Source: CAVRUD01 sp963849635
Lineage (GTDB): Bacteria; Chloroflexota; Chloroflexia; Thermomicrobiales; UBA6265
Reading direction: 5' to 3'
Length of the DNA: 64,000 nt
Assembly: GCA_963849635.1 (NCBI GenBank)
Contig: CAWKIA010000039.1
Coordinates: 100,999-164,998, forward strand
In this document: positions 28,045 through 36,935 of the stretch, piece by piece
Position numbering within the stretch: the first letter of the stretch is position 1
How the letters are laid out: each line of letters starts with the position of its first letter
The notes under the pieces: model-generated
Databases searched by the model: none
Seen by the model: the letters and a program-made list of their open reading frames with translations, nothing else
Told to the model about the DNA's origin: nothing
Program-made: the position numbers and the translations under genes

Positions 28045-28163
28045 TAGGGGCGGACCTCTGTGTCCGCCCGGCCGCGGAACACGGTGCTTTATGATTGAAA
28101 ACGCCGTCCCGATCGCGAAAATGGGCGGGCGGTAGCCAGGCGGACACAGAGTTCCGACCCTAC
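28045..28163. repeat. MITE-like element with 25-bp terminal inverted repeats
   Basis: The left end (28045-28069) and the reverse complement of the right end (28139-28163) agree at 23 of 25 positions. Both begin GTAGGG and end CTCTGTGTCCGCC. The 119-bp unit has no coding capacity and sits between a stop codon and the iolD end. It could be a non-autonomous mobile repeat or a long stem that also ends transcription of the two convergent genes. I found no second copy in the window. Confidence 0.6.
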
Positions 28164-28221
28164 ATGACGTCCCGCCACAGATGAAGAATTCGGTCGCGGA
28201 TGCTATCTCAAGACCGAGACA

Positions 28222-30099
28222 CTAGACCAGCAGGCGCTGCCGCCCCCGCGCCTCTTCGTACGCTTCACGGGCCGCACGGACGCCTTCTTCGCCGGATGTT
28301 TCCGCGATTGGTACATCCCACCAGCTCTCATAGCCGGGGAGCCGGTCATCTGGGTTGGTCCGGATGTGGATCACGGTCGTACGGTCAGCGTCGGCCGCCT
28401 CCCGGAGCGCCGCGCGAAGCGACTCCTCGTCCGTCGCCAGGATGGCATTGGCGCCGAGACTGGAGGCGTTCTGAGCGAAATCGATCGGCAGGTAGGCGCC
28501 ATCGAGGCGATTCGTCACGGGGTTTCGAGCGCGGAGTTCGTTGCCGAACGCCGGTGAGCCGGACTGCATCTGCAAGCCGCGGATGACCTGGAAGCCGCTG
28601 TTGTCCACGACGACGATGATCAGCTTCTGGCCCTCTTGGAGAGAGGTGACGATCTCGGTGTGCATCATCAGGTAGCTGCCGTCACCGACCATGACGTAGA
28701 CGTTCCGGTCCGGCGAGGCCATCCTCACCCCGAGGCCTCCGGCGATCTCATAGCCCATGCAGGAGTAGCCGTACTCGACGTGGTAACCCTTGGGGTCTAG
28801 CGGACGCCAGAGCTTGAGCAGATCCCCTGGCATCCCTCCGGCCGCACAGACAACCGTGTCGCGGGGCTGTGATTCCTCGTTGACGATGCCGATCACGTTG
28901 GCCTGAGTCAGTGCCTGGGGCGAAGTCACATTCCTGTGGCCATCGACGATGGTGTCCCACTCGGCTTTGAGAGAGCCCACCGACTCGGCGTAACCTCCCC
29001 GGGGACGAGTGCCGGCGCCTGCGAGGGCGTCGATCAGCGCCCGGATGCTCTCCCGGGCATCACCGGTCAGGGGTAACGAGCCCAGCTTGTGGGCGTCGGC
29101 ACTGGATACATTGATCGAAACGAAGCGGACGTCTGGGTTCGCGAACGCCGTATGCGAGGCGGTCGTGAAGTCGGCGAGGCGGGTGCCAATAGCGATCACA
29201 AGATCGGCGTCGTGGGCCAGCTTGTTCGCGGCCGAGCCTCCCGCCGAGCCGATCGGACCCACGTTCCACGGGTGATCCCAGGGCAGGACGCCCTTGCCCG
29301 CCTGTGTTTCCGCGACGGGGATGCCAAATCGTTCGGCCAGCAGACCGAGATCGTCCGACGCATCCGAATAGATCGCTCCTCCACCGGCGATGATCAGTGG
29401 CAACCTGGCGTCTCGGATCAGCCCAACCACCTCTTCAAGGACCGCAGGGATGGGAGCAGCACGATGAAGGCGAATGACGCGCTTTTCCAAGAATGCCGCT
29501 GGTACGTCGAGCGCCTCGGTCTGGACGTCTTGGGGAAGAGCTAGTGTGACGGCTCCCGTTTCAGCTGGATCGGTCAGTACTCGAATTGCCTCAGGCAGAC
29601 TGTTCAGGATCTGCTCGGGCCGATAGATGCGGTCCCAAAACCTGGAAACTGGGCGAAAGCAGTCATTCACACTGATATCGGGTGAGAGAGAGTGCTCAAG
29701 CTGCTGGAGCACAGGATCTGGCCGGCGACTAGCAAATATGTCGCCAGGCAGAAGCAATACGGGCAGTCGATTGACCGTCGCGACCGCCGCGCCGGTGACC
29801 ATGTTCGTTGCCCCGGGCCCGATCGACGAGGTGCAGGCGAACATCTGCAACCGATTCTTCGCTTTGGCGTAGGCGACCGCCGTGTGAACCATCGCCTGCT
29901 CGTTTTGCGGGCGGTAGTAGGGCAGGTCGGCGCCGACTTCTTCGAGCGCCTGACCGATGCCGGTGACATTGCCATGACCGAAGATGCCAAACATACCCTT
30001 GAACAGGCGTTGTTCAACACCGTCGCGCTCGATCCACTGCTGACTCAGGTAGCGGACGATTGCCTGAGCCGTGGTCATTCGCTCCATCGATGCAGCCAT
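28222..30099 (-). CDS. iolD: 3D-(3,5/4)-trihydroxycyclohexane-1,2-dione hydrolase IolD
   Basis: Thiamine-diphosphate enzyme that opens the ring of the IolE product to give 5-deoxy-glucuronate. 625 residues. The TPP-activating Glu is in YRPQNEQAMVH, the substrate domain has SSIGPGATNMVTGAA, and the TPP/metal motif GDGSYLMMHTEI ends with the VVDNSGFQVI Asn. ATG 30099 has GGAGG 6 nt upstream. It is the last gene of a nine-gene operon starting at 37916. The C-terminal acidic helix is normal for the family. Confidence 0.95.
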   Translation of the reverse strand: MAASMERMTTAQAIVRYLSQQWIERDGVEQRLFKGMFGIFGHGNVTGIGQALEEVGADLPYYRPQNEQAMVHTAVAYAKAKNRLQMFACTSSIGPGATNMVTGAAVATVNRLPVLLLPGDIFASRRPDPVLQQLEHSLSPDISVNDCFRPVSRFWDRIYRPEQILNSLPEAIRVLTDPAETGAVTLALPQDVQTEALDVPAAFLEKRVIRLHRAAPIPAVLEEVVGLIRDARLPLIIAGGGAIYSDASDDLGLLAERFGIPVAETQAGKGVLPWDHPWNVGPIGSAGGSAANKLAHDADLVIAIGTRLADFTTASHTAFANPDVRFVSINVSSADAHKLGSLPLTGDARESIRALIDALAGAGTRPRGGYAESVGSLKAEWDTIVDGHRNVTSPQALTQANVIGIVNEESQPRDTVVCAAGGMPGDLLKLWRPLDPKGYHVEYGYSCMGYEIAGGLGVRMASPDRNVYVMVGDGSYLMMHTEIVTSLQEGQKLIIVVVDNSGFQVIRGLQMQSGSPAFGNELRARNPVTNRLDGAYLPIDFAQNASSLGANAILATDEESLRAALREAADADRTTVIHIRTNPDDRLPGYESWWDVPIAETSGEEGVRAAREAYEEARGRQRLLV

Positions 30100-30121
30100 T
30101 GCTTCCTCCGATCGGCGAATG

Positions 30122-31024
30122 CTAGTCAGCGCGGTGTCCCGCACCGCGGTTGATCCGGGCGTCGATATCGCGCCAGTTCCGGGCGCCGTCGTTCTGCTCT
30201 TCGGTCCAGGTCGCTCGGACCCAGGCCAGGGAGGGATCGTCCGACGGTTGCATTGTCCGGATACGCTCGTTGCCCGCCAAGATGTTGAGGTAGTAGCCGG
30301 TGTAGCCGTGGGCGACGGCAAAGGTGTGATAGCCCTCCGGGACGAGGAGAAGGTCGCCGTCGCGAATCACCCAGGCATGGTCCATTCGGTTGTCGGCGGT
30401 GTGGAGTCGTTGGAAGGCAAACCCATCGTCTGGATCGAGCCGGTAGTAGTAGATTTCCTCCAGATCGGACTCGGCTGGCAAGTTGCTGACATCGTGCTTG
30501 TGGGGAGGGTAGGAAGACCAGTTGCCGTTCGGGGTGAAGACCTCGACCACGAGCAGCCGGTGGGCGGGAAAGTCGGGAGGAATGATGTGATTGATCTGGC
30601 GAGCCGCATTGCCGGCCCCGCGGATCTCGATCGCGACGTCCTCTGGCCTGATCACGACTGGTTCGTGGCGGACCTCGGCACGGGCTGAGCAGACCGCGAC
30701 CTCGGCGGCCGTCAGCGCCTCAACGGCAAACTCTGAGCCAATCGGCAGATACAGGGCCCAGGGCTGGCCAGCGAAGATGGTAGCGCGCTCTCCGATCTCC
30801 CAGGAGTCATTCCCCGAGGTGATGCGGCAGCGGCCACCGAGCATGACGATCGCCACTTCATCCTGCTCGGTGGACTCTTGCCAGGTGTCACCCGCATCCA
30901 TCCGCATTACGTGGAGGCCCGTGTATTCCCACTGAGCGGCCTCCGGCGTCACGCGAATGAGATCACCCGACCCCTCCGCCATCTCTGCCGATCGAATGAG
31001 CAGATTGATCTCTGGGTTCACCAT
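30122..31024 (-). CDS. iolB: 5-deoxy-glucuronate isomerase IolB
   Basis: Isomerises 5-deoxy-glucuronate to 2-deoxy-5-keto-gluconate. 300 residues in two cupin-like halves. Metal and substrate motifs include YPPHKHDVSNLPAESDLEEIYYYR, seen as SYPPHKHD then EEIYYYR with the two His and Glu ligands, and the later LVPEGYHTFAVAHGY. The start overlaps iolG by 7 nt and has GAGGG at 5-nt spacing inside the iolG end, so translation is coupled. Identification is clear from length and motifs. Confidence 0.95.
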   Translation of the reverse strand: MVNPEINLLIRSAEMAEGSGDLIRVTPEAAQWEYTGLHVMRMDAGDTWQESTEQDEVAIVMLGGRCRITSGNDSWEIGERATIFAGQPWALYLPIGSEFAVEALTAAEVAVCSARAEVRHEPVVIRPEDVAIEIRGAGNAARQINHIIPPDFPAHRLLVVEVFTPNGNWSSYPPHKHDVSNLPAESDLEEIYYYRLDPDDGFAFQRLHTADNRMDHAWVIRDGDLLLVPEGYHTFAVAHGYTGYYLNILAGNERIRTMQPSDDPSLAWVRATWTEEQNDGARNWRDIDARINRGAGHRAD

Positions 31025-32052
31025 GAGTTCCCTCGGTCAAACTCCTGGAGCCGGACGAGTCGATGCTCGTGCAGCGATCGCTCGGCGGCGTAGGCCATAG
31101 CAAGGGCCGCCCGTCCGTCTTCGCTGGTTACTTGTACCGGCGTGTCGTTCACGATCGAATCGACAAACGCAACCAGTTCCGCGGTGTAGGCGTCGGCGAA
31201 ACGATCGAGGAACCACTGGACGTGATCGCTCTGTACTCCCGCCTTCGAGTAGTGGAGGATGGCCGTTTCCCGTGTATACCCGACCATTAGAGCGCCTTCA
31301 GAGCCGAAAATCTCGGTGCGGACATCATAGCCAAACCCGGACCGGCGGCCGCTCTCGATGCTAGCCAGGCTTCCGTTCGCGAACCTGACGGATACGACAC
31401 TGGTGTCGACATCATTCAGTTCGACGAACATGGGGTCGACGAGGGCCGAGCCCATCGTGAAGACTTCTTCGACCGGATCGTCCATCAGCCAGCGGACGTT
31501 ATCGAAGTTGTGGATGGTCAGATCGCGGAACATCCCGCCACATGTCGCAAGATACTCCCGCGACGCGGGCACAGGATCGCGCATGGCGTCCCGGATGTAT
31601 TCGACACGGCCAATGACGCCCTCGTCGATCATCTGCTTGGCTTTGACGTAAGACGGGTCGAATCTCCGTTGGAAGCCGATCTGGAGCCGGACACCAGCGG
31701 CTGTCGCCGCGTCAATTGCTTCGTCTGTCGTTTCAAGGTCGAGGGCGATCGGCTTCTCGCAAAAGATGTCTTTCCCGGCCTTTGCCGCGGCAATGATGAG
31801 CGGAGCATGGGTGGCGGTTGATGACGCGATCACGACCGCGTCGATGTCCGGCTCAGCCATGATCTCGTCAGGATCACTCGACCAGCGTTCGATCCCGAGG
31901 GCGGTTGCCGCGGATTCGGCGGCGGCCGGATTGGCATCTACGATCGCAACCAGGTCGGCGTTCGGGACCTGGCGGGCAATCACCTCGGCGTGGCGGCGTC
32001 CCAGCCGACCAACCCCAAAGACGGCGACCCGGACTCGCGTTGACATCTCCAT
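31018..32052 (-). CDS. iolG: inositol 2-dehydrogenase (Gfo/Idh/MocA family) IolG
   Basis: NAD-dependent oxidation of myo-inositol to 2-keto-myo-inositol, the entry step. 344 residues. The Rossmann motif is FGVGRLGRRHAEV, the family catalytic Lys is in CEKPIALD near residue 95, and the active-site His region is DLTIHNFDNVRWL. The start may be ATG 32052 (AAGGA at 4 nt) or ATG 32046. Specificity for inositol is inferred from the operon; the Gfo/Idh/MocA fold also includes other polyol dehydrogenases. Confidence 0.88.
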   Translation of the reverse strand: MEMSTRVRVAVFGVGRLGRRHAEVIARQVPNADLVAIVDANPAAAESAATALGIERWSSDPDEIMAEPDIDAVVIASSTATHAPLIIAAAKAGKDIFCEKPIALDLETTDEAIDAATAAGVRLQIGFQRRFDPSYVKAKQMIDEGVIGRVEYIRDAMRDPVPASREYLATCGGMFRDLTIHNFDNVRWLMDDPVEEVFTMGSALVDPMFVELNDVDTSVVSVRFANGSLASIESGRRSGFGYDVRTEIFGSEGALMVGYTRETAILHYSKAGVQSDHVQWFLDRFADAYTAELVAFVDSIVNDTPVQVTSEDGRAALAMAYAAERSLHEHRLVRLQEFDRGNSW

Positions 32053-32104
32053 CCAATCCTTCAGGTCGTCTCGTCGTACAGGCGACTCTGTCACTGAGCC
32101 GCGT

Positions 32105-33088
32105 CTAGCGTTTCGAATTCAGCATTGCCCTGGCGGCATCGACGACGTGCCTGCTGGAGAGTCCATATTTCTCCAGGAGAGCGTCGTTTGGTCCCGACTC
32201 GCCGTAAGTGTCCTGCCAGCCGATGCGACGCATCCTCGTCGGGCGCTCCTCGCCCAGAACCTCGGCGACGGCACTTCCCAGCCCGCCATAGATCGAATGA
32301 TCCTCGGCGGTGACGATCGCGCCGGTCCGTTCGGCCAGGGCGACGATCGCCTCCCGATCGAGGGGCTTGATCGTGGGGACGTGCAGCACGGACACGAAGA
32401 TGCCCTCCGTCGCCAGTGCATCGGCCGCCGCCAGGACGCGAACTGTCTGGACACCGGTACTTACGATGCCGACATCCGACCCGTCTCGAAGGAGGTGAGC
32501 TTTTCCGATCTTGAATCTGTAGTCATCCGTGAAAATGATTGGACTCGCATCCCGGGTCACCCTGAGGTAGTCCGGCCCAGGATTGTCCATCATGGCCCGC
32601 ATCGCGGCTCGGAGTTCAACGACATCGGCCGGGACAATTGTGGTGACTCCTGGCATTGCCCGGAAGATGGCGATGTCCTCGACCGATTGGTGAGTCTTGC
32701 CGGTCTTGCTGGTCAAGATGCCGCTGTACGACCCGCACAGCTTGACGTTGAGATGCGGCTGGGCGACCACGACCCGGATCTGGTCGAGCGCACGCTTTGC
32801 GACAAATGCGGCAAAGGTCGAGATCCACGGCACGTAGCCGACGGTCGCCAGTCCAGCGGCCACGCCGATCATGTTCTGCTCGGCGATACCCATCTCGAAA
32901 AACCGATCGGGATGGGCGTCGGCGAAGATGTCGGCCCGGGTGGAGTTTGCAAGGTCGCCGTCGAGGACGACGAGTTCGGGATACTCATTGGCGAGATCGG
33001 CCATCGCCTGGCCCCAGGCGTCGCGCATCGGCACTTCGCGGGCGCCCTGGAGAGGCAGTGTCTCAGTGAGTGTGGCTGTGGCGGTCAT
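32105..33088 (-). CDS. transketolase, C-terminal subunit (split enzyme)
   Basis: 327 residues covering the pyrimidine-binding and C-terminal domains of transketolase. The TPP-contacting motif is RFFEMGIAEQNMIGVAAGLA and the signature KTHQSVEDIAIFRAMPG is present, broken here into FFEMGIAEQNM and HQSVEDIAIFR. Its ATG overlaps the N-subunit stop as ATGA, so the two chains are made together, presumably as an alpha2beta2 enzyme. Location between iolE and iolG in one operon is the notable point; see findings. Confidence 0.9.
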   Translation of the reverse strand: MTATATLTETLPLQGAREVPMRDAWGQAMADLANEYPELVVLDGDLANSTRADIFADAHPDRFFEMGIAEQNMIGVAAGLATVGYVPWISTFAAFVAKRALDQIRVVVAQPHLNVKLCGSYSGILTSKTGKTHQSVEDIAIFRAMPGVTTIVPADVVELRAAMRAMMDNPGPDYLRVTRDASPIIFTDDYRFKIGKAHLLRDGSDVGIVSTGVQTVRVLAAADALATEGIFVSVLHVPTIKPLDREAIVALAERTGAIVTAEDHSIYGGLGSAVAEVLGEERPTRMRRIGWQDTYGESGPNDALLEKYGLSSRHVVDAARAMLNSKR

Positions 33089-33987
33089 GAGCGTGCCCCC
33101 GATTCGGCGGCTCTATCCGGAAAGAGCTCCCGCATGGCGTCGTCTAGATGGGACTGCTCAGGCGCTTTGGCGTGCCAGAGGTGGTCGCCTTCCATGAAGC
33201 TCACGCCCTTGCCCTTGATCGTGTGGGCGACGATGCAACAAGGGCCGTTTCCGGTCTCCTTGGCGACCGCGAATGCGTCTCGAATCTCGGCGTAGTCATG
33301 CCCATTGCATTCGACCGTCCGCCAGCCAAAGGCGCGGAACTTTGTCGCCGGATCGTCGATTGGGTTGGTGCGTGAGTAGTTGCCTGGTTCGCCACCCTGC
33401 GGCCACCCAAACTGAGGCAACCGGTTGTAGTCGACGATGGCGACGAGATTGTCGAGGCCAAAGCGCGAAGCCGTGAAGGCTGCCTCCCAGATCTGCCCTT
33501 CCTGGATCTCACCGTCACCGAGCATCACCCAGGTGCGGAAATCCTTGCCGGACAGCCTGGCCCCAAGCGCCATTCCGATTCCGGGTGATAGTCCCTGGCC
33601 CAAGGAGCCGGTCGACATGTCCAGCCCAGGCAGCTTTGTCATGTCCGGGTGACCCTGAAGGCGTGAGTCGATCTGGTCAAAAGTCTCCAATTCCTCGATC
33701 GGAAAGTACCCGCGCAGGGCCATGACCGAGTACAGGCCGATCGACGAGTGCCCCTTGCTCAGGATGAACCGATCCCTGTCTGGCCAATCCGGCCGTGCCG
33801 GATCGATCCGCAGCTCCGCAAAGTAGAGCGAGATCAACAGATCGGTGGCGGAGAGTGGTCCGCCGACATGCCCGGCTCCAGCCTTGTGCACCGATCTGAG
33901 GATAAGTTCGCGCGCCCGTGCCCCCAGTGACCTGAGTTCGTCAAAAGAGGCAGGCGGCTTGTCGGTGGCGATAACTGCGTGTTCCAA
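33085..33987 (-). CDS. transketolase, N-terminal subunit (split enzyme)
   Basis: 300 residues covering the TPP-diphosphate domain. Motifs: RDRFILSKGHSSIGLY with substrate His, MLGDGEIQEGQIWEAA then VDYNRLPQFG, which together form the GDG...N metal and cofactor site. TTG 33987 is set by GGAG with 7-nt spacing. Split transketolases occur in many bacteria and archaea; a dedicated copy inside an inositol operon suggests a substrate from that pathway. Confidence 0.9.
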   Translation of the reverse strand: MEHAVIATDKPPASFDELRSLGARARELILRSVHKAGAGHVGGPLSATDLLISLYFAELRIDPARPDWPDRDRFILSKGHSSIGLYSVMALRGYFPIEELETFDQIDSRLQGHPDMTKLPGLDMSTGSLGQGLSPGIGMALGARLSGKDFRTWVMLGDGEIQEGQIWEAAFTASRFGLDNLVAIVDYNRLPQFGWPQGGEPGNYSRTNPIDDPATKFRAFGWRTVECNGHDYAEIRDAFAVAKETGNGPCCIVAHTIKGKGVSFMEGDHLWHAKAPEQSHLDDAMRELFPDRAAESGARS

Positions 33988-34028
33988 GACAGATCTCCGA
34001 ATGGTGGCCGAAATGTTGTCCGCTCGTC

Positions 34029-34940
34029 CTAGATGCCGCTCGTGCGACGGAGATAGGCGCGACTTGCCGTTGCGCTCTCGGTACTGTCCCGGGCGCTCGT
34101 GTCCTGCTCAACGATAACCCAGCCAGCGTAGTCGTTCGCCTTCAGGACATCGATAACCTTAGGAATGTCGACGATGCCGTCACCGAACTCACAGAAAATG
34201 ATATGGCGCAGTGCCTCCAGGAAGCTCCACCCCTGGTCTCTCGCCTCGGCGAGTACAGAGGCGGAGACATCCTTCAGGTGCAGGTAGCCTATTTGGGCGG
34301 CATGGTCCAGGACAAAGGCGGTCGGGTCGCCACCGCCGTAGGCGTAGTGGCCAGTGTCGAAGCACAGGTCGAGATCTTCGCCAGCGGTCTCTAACAGGAA
34401 TCGGTCTACCTCGGCCGGTGTCTCGACGTAAGTGCCGACGTGGTTGTGATAGTGGACGCGAACGCCGCTAGCGACCGCCTGCTCGCAGACGAGGCGCAGG
34501 CCCCCCGCCAGCAGTGCCCACTCATCGTCTGTAAGTCCGGCGCTGCCGTCAGCCGGAACATGTCCGGCCAGGGCGATCCGGTGTGGCGACATCGCGTCGG
34601 CGACGACGAGATCAGAACTCCCGCAGGCCAATAGCAGCGCGATTGTGCCCTGGAGCGTCACCATCTCTTGTTCAAGCGTGTTGTGATCGCGGAGGTGCAG
34701 CCACTGGTAGCTACCAGCCAATCGGAGATTCCTCGAGAAGAGTTCATCCAAGAGCTGATTCGCATCCGACCCGAAGGCCGGGCTGTACTCGGTCCCGGCG
34801 TAGCCCGCCACCGCCATCTCGTCGAGGATCGCGGGAAAGGGCACAAACGGGCGCCAGCCGGGCAGGTCGTCGTTGTTCCAATTGACCGTCGCCGTCCCGA
34901 CCATCATGACGGTCGATCCCTCCGTGGCAGGATCAGACAT
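34029..34940 (-). CDS. iolE: 2-keto-myo-inositol dehydratase IolE
   Basis: Dehydrates 2-keto-myo-inositol to the substrate of IolD. 303 residues, TIM-barrel of the xylose-isomerase-like family. Seen: TVNWNNDDLPG near the start, the metal-ligand stretch VHYHNHVGTYVETPAEVDR, the FDTGHYAYGGGDP motif, and HLKDV and VIVEQD near the end. ATG 34940 (GAGG, 6-nt spacing) overlaps the ABC ATPase stop by 8 nt. Strong match to IolE rather than generic epimerases because of the EQD and HNHVGTYVE motifs. Confidence 0.92.
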   Translation of the reverse strand: MSDPATEGSTVMMVGTATVNWNNDDLPGWRPFVPFPAILDEMAVAGYAGTEYSPAFGSDANQLLDELFSRNLRLAGSYQWLHLRDHNTLEQEMVTLQGTIALLLACGSSDLVVADAMSPHRIALAGHVPADGSAGLTDDEWALLAGGLRLVCEQAVASGVRVHYHNHVGTYVETPAEVDRFLLETAGEDLDLCFDTGHYAYGGGDPTAFVLDHAAQIGYLHLKDVSASVLAEARDQGWSFLEALRHIIFCEFGDGIVDIPKVIDVLKANDYAGWVIVEQDTSARDSTESATASRAYLRRTSGI

Positions 34941-35793
34941 GTTCTGCCTCGGAGCGGAATTCCTGGGCGGTCTCCGCCAGTTTTGCCCCTGCGATCCGGT
35001 CCACCCGGGCGAACTCCTCCAGTTCGTGGCCCAGCTCTTCAAGCTCTTCGCCGCCGGCCATCATCGCCACAACCTCTTCGCGGGTGACATCGCCCTTGGT
35101 GAAGGTGCCGTAGGACCGGCCCCGGTTGAGGAGGGTAAAGCGGTCACCGATCGGATAGGCGTGGTGGATGTTGTGGGTGATGAAGATGACGCCGAGACCG
35201 CGGGCGCGGGCCTGGGCGATATAGCGCAGGACGACACCCGCTTCCTTGACGCCGAGCGCGGCGGTCGGCTCGTCGAGGATCAGCACCTTTGCCCCGAAGT
35301 AGACCGCCCGGGCGATGGCGACCGACTGCCGCTCGCCGCCGGAGAGGGTTCCGACTGATTGCTCTGTATCGCGGACCTGAATGCCCATCTTGGCCAGTTC
35401 TTCGCGGGTGACCCGGGCGGCGGTCTCCAGGTCAAACCGGCTGAATGGTCCCCAGCCGACTGTGGGCTCAGAGCCAAGGAAAAAATTCCGGGTGATGCTC
35501 ATAAGGGGAATCATCGCCAGGTCCTGGTAGACGGTCGCAATGCCCGCGTTGAGTGCATCGCGGGGCGAGGAGAATCGGACTTCCTTGCCCTCAACCAGAT
35601 AGATCCCTTCATCCGGTTGGTGGACTCCGGAGAAGATCTTGATCAATGTCGACTTCCCGGCTCCGTTGTCCCCAAGCAAGCACATGACTTCGCCCGCATT
35701 GACGGAAACCGAGATGTCCTTCAGGGCGATCACGCTCCCGAAGTATTTCGAGACATTTCGGACTTCAACCAACGGCGTCTCGGTGGAGGACAT
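34933..35793 (-). CDS. sugar ABC transporter ATP-binding protein (inositol operon)
   Basis: 286 residues, a single nucleotide-binding domain, whereas ribose-type ATPases usually have two. Walker A is GDNGAGKST, signature LSGGERQS, Walker B VLILDEP and the H-loop FITHN. A C-terminal helical tail (GEELEELGHELEEFARVD) is acidic. The ATG has GGAGG at 7 nt and overlaps the permease stop (TGATG). Operon position implies myo-inositol uptake. Single-domain ATPases of this kind pair as homodimers. Confidence 0.9.
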   Translation of the reverse strand: MSSTETPLVEVRNVSKYFGSVIALKDISVSVNAGEVMCLLGDNGAGKSTLIKIFSGVHQPDEGIYLVEGKEVRFSSPRDALNAGIATVYQDLAMIPLMSITRNFFLGSEPTVGWGPFSRFDLETAARVTREELAKMGIQVRDTEQSVGTLSGGERQSVAIARAVYFGAKVLILDEPTAALGVKEAGVVLRYIAQARARGLGVIFITHNIHHAYPIGDRFTLLNRGRSYGTFTKGDVTREEVVAMMAGGEELEELGHELEEFARVDRIAGAKLAETAQEFRSEAEHV

Positions 35794-36856
35794 CAGCGAG
35801 CCTCCATGGCGCGGGCGCGGATGAATCGGTTGACAAGAACGGCGATCACGAGCATCGCGCCCAACACGGCGTCTTCCCATCCCGGGTCGATACCGGCAAA
35901 GACGTTGCCCTGCCGGACCATGCCGTAGATCAGAGCGCCGAACACGGCCCCAATCGCCGAACCGTAACCTCCAGTGAGCAGTGTCCCGCCGATAACCGCG
36001 GCGATGATCGCCGTGAACTCGGATCCGCCGCCGCGGACAACGTCCGCGCTGCGCGCATCCAGAACCTGAATGACCGCAACAAGCCATGCCGCCGCCGCCG
36101 TTGCCATGAAGAGCACGATTTTCACGAGCGAGACCGGGACGCCGATATTGCGGGCCGCCTGCACATTGCCGCCGACCCCGAAGATCCAGTTTCCAAACGA
36201 GGTGCGCATCAGCACCCAGGTGGCGACCGCCGCCACCCCTAACCACCAGAGGATCGCTACCGAAAAGTCCGCGTTACCGATCGAAAAACTCCGGGCGAAG
36301 ACCGAGCGGATACCATCGAATCCGGGCAGGTCGTCCAGCCCACCACCACTGTGCGTCCGGTAATCCGGCGGGTGATACCGACAGTCACGCCTCGGATGAT
36401 CAGGAGTGTGCCAAGCGTGACGATGAACGACGGCAGACCCGTTCGCAGGACCAGCAGGCCATTAAATGCGCCGATTAGCAGGGCGAAGACCAGTGAGGTG
36501 GCGGCGGCAAGCCAGATATTCCAGCCATATTCGACCGTAAGCAAGGCCAGGATCATGCCGCAGGCGCCGATGGTCGAGCCGATTGAGAGATCGAACTCGC
36601 CACCGATCATCAAGAGCGCGACGGCGACCGCCAGAATACCGAGTTGGGCGGCGACCTCCAGGTAGTTGGCGGTGCCCCGCATCGAGAGAAAGCCGCTATC
36701 GCCGGCGACGATCGCGAAGAAAATCCAGACTGCGATCGTGCCCGCAACTGCCCCCAGCTCCGGCCTGGACAGGAGACGGCGCAGAAGTCCTGTCCTGGCA
36801 ACGCGCTCATCTGGGCCGGCGGCAGGGTGCATCGCCGCACCGTGCGACTGTGACAT
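35793..36856 (-). CDS. sugar ABC transporter permease (RbsC family), one frameshift
   Basis: Inner-membrane channel of the putative inositol importer. The N-terminal part has several hydrophobic segments and the motif GGEFDLSIGSTIGACGM; the C-terminal part has GGNVQAARNIGVPV and the late GGTLLTGGYGSAIGAVFGA. The frame changes near 36341-36351 in a GTGGTGGTGGG run. Restoring one base joins ITGRT to GLDDLPGFDGIRSVF, giving about 354 residues. Repeated-triplet context and intact flanks point to sequence error. ATG 36856 has GAGGG 6 nt upstream. Confidence 0.87.
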
Positions 36857-36893
36857 CGTCGTCCCTCAATCTGACGGTGGAGCCGAAAGGGGC

Positions 36894-36925
36894 GGGGCCA
36901 CGGGATCGTGAGATCCCGTGGCCCC
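36894..36925. promoter_or_regulatory. intercistronic hairpin between binding-protein and permease genes
   Basis: Perfect 14-bp stem (36894-36907 with 36912-36925, loop GTGA), 10 nt after the binding-protein stop and ahead of the permease. Such hairpins commonly stabilise the upstream mRNA or partly end transcription, giving an excess of binding protein. No U run follows on the minus strand. Confidence 0.6.
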
Positions 36926-36935
36926 AAGAACCTTG

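Noticed and set aside
31766..33295. 509-codon open frame on the plus strand
   Set aside because: Antisense to iolG and both transketolase genes, which have strong motifs and coupled overlaps; composition-driven shadow.
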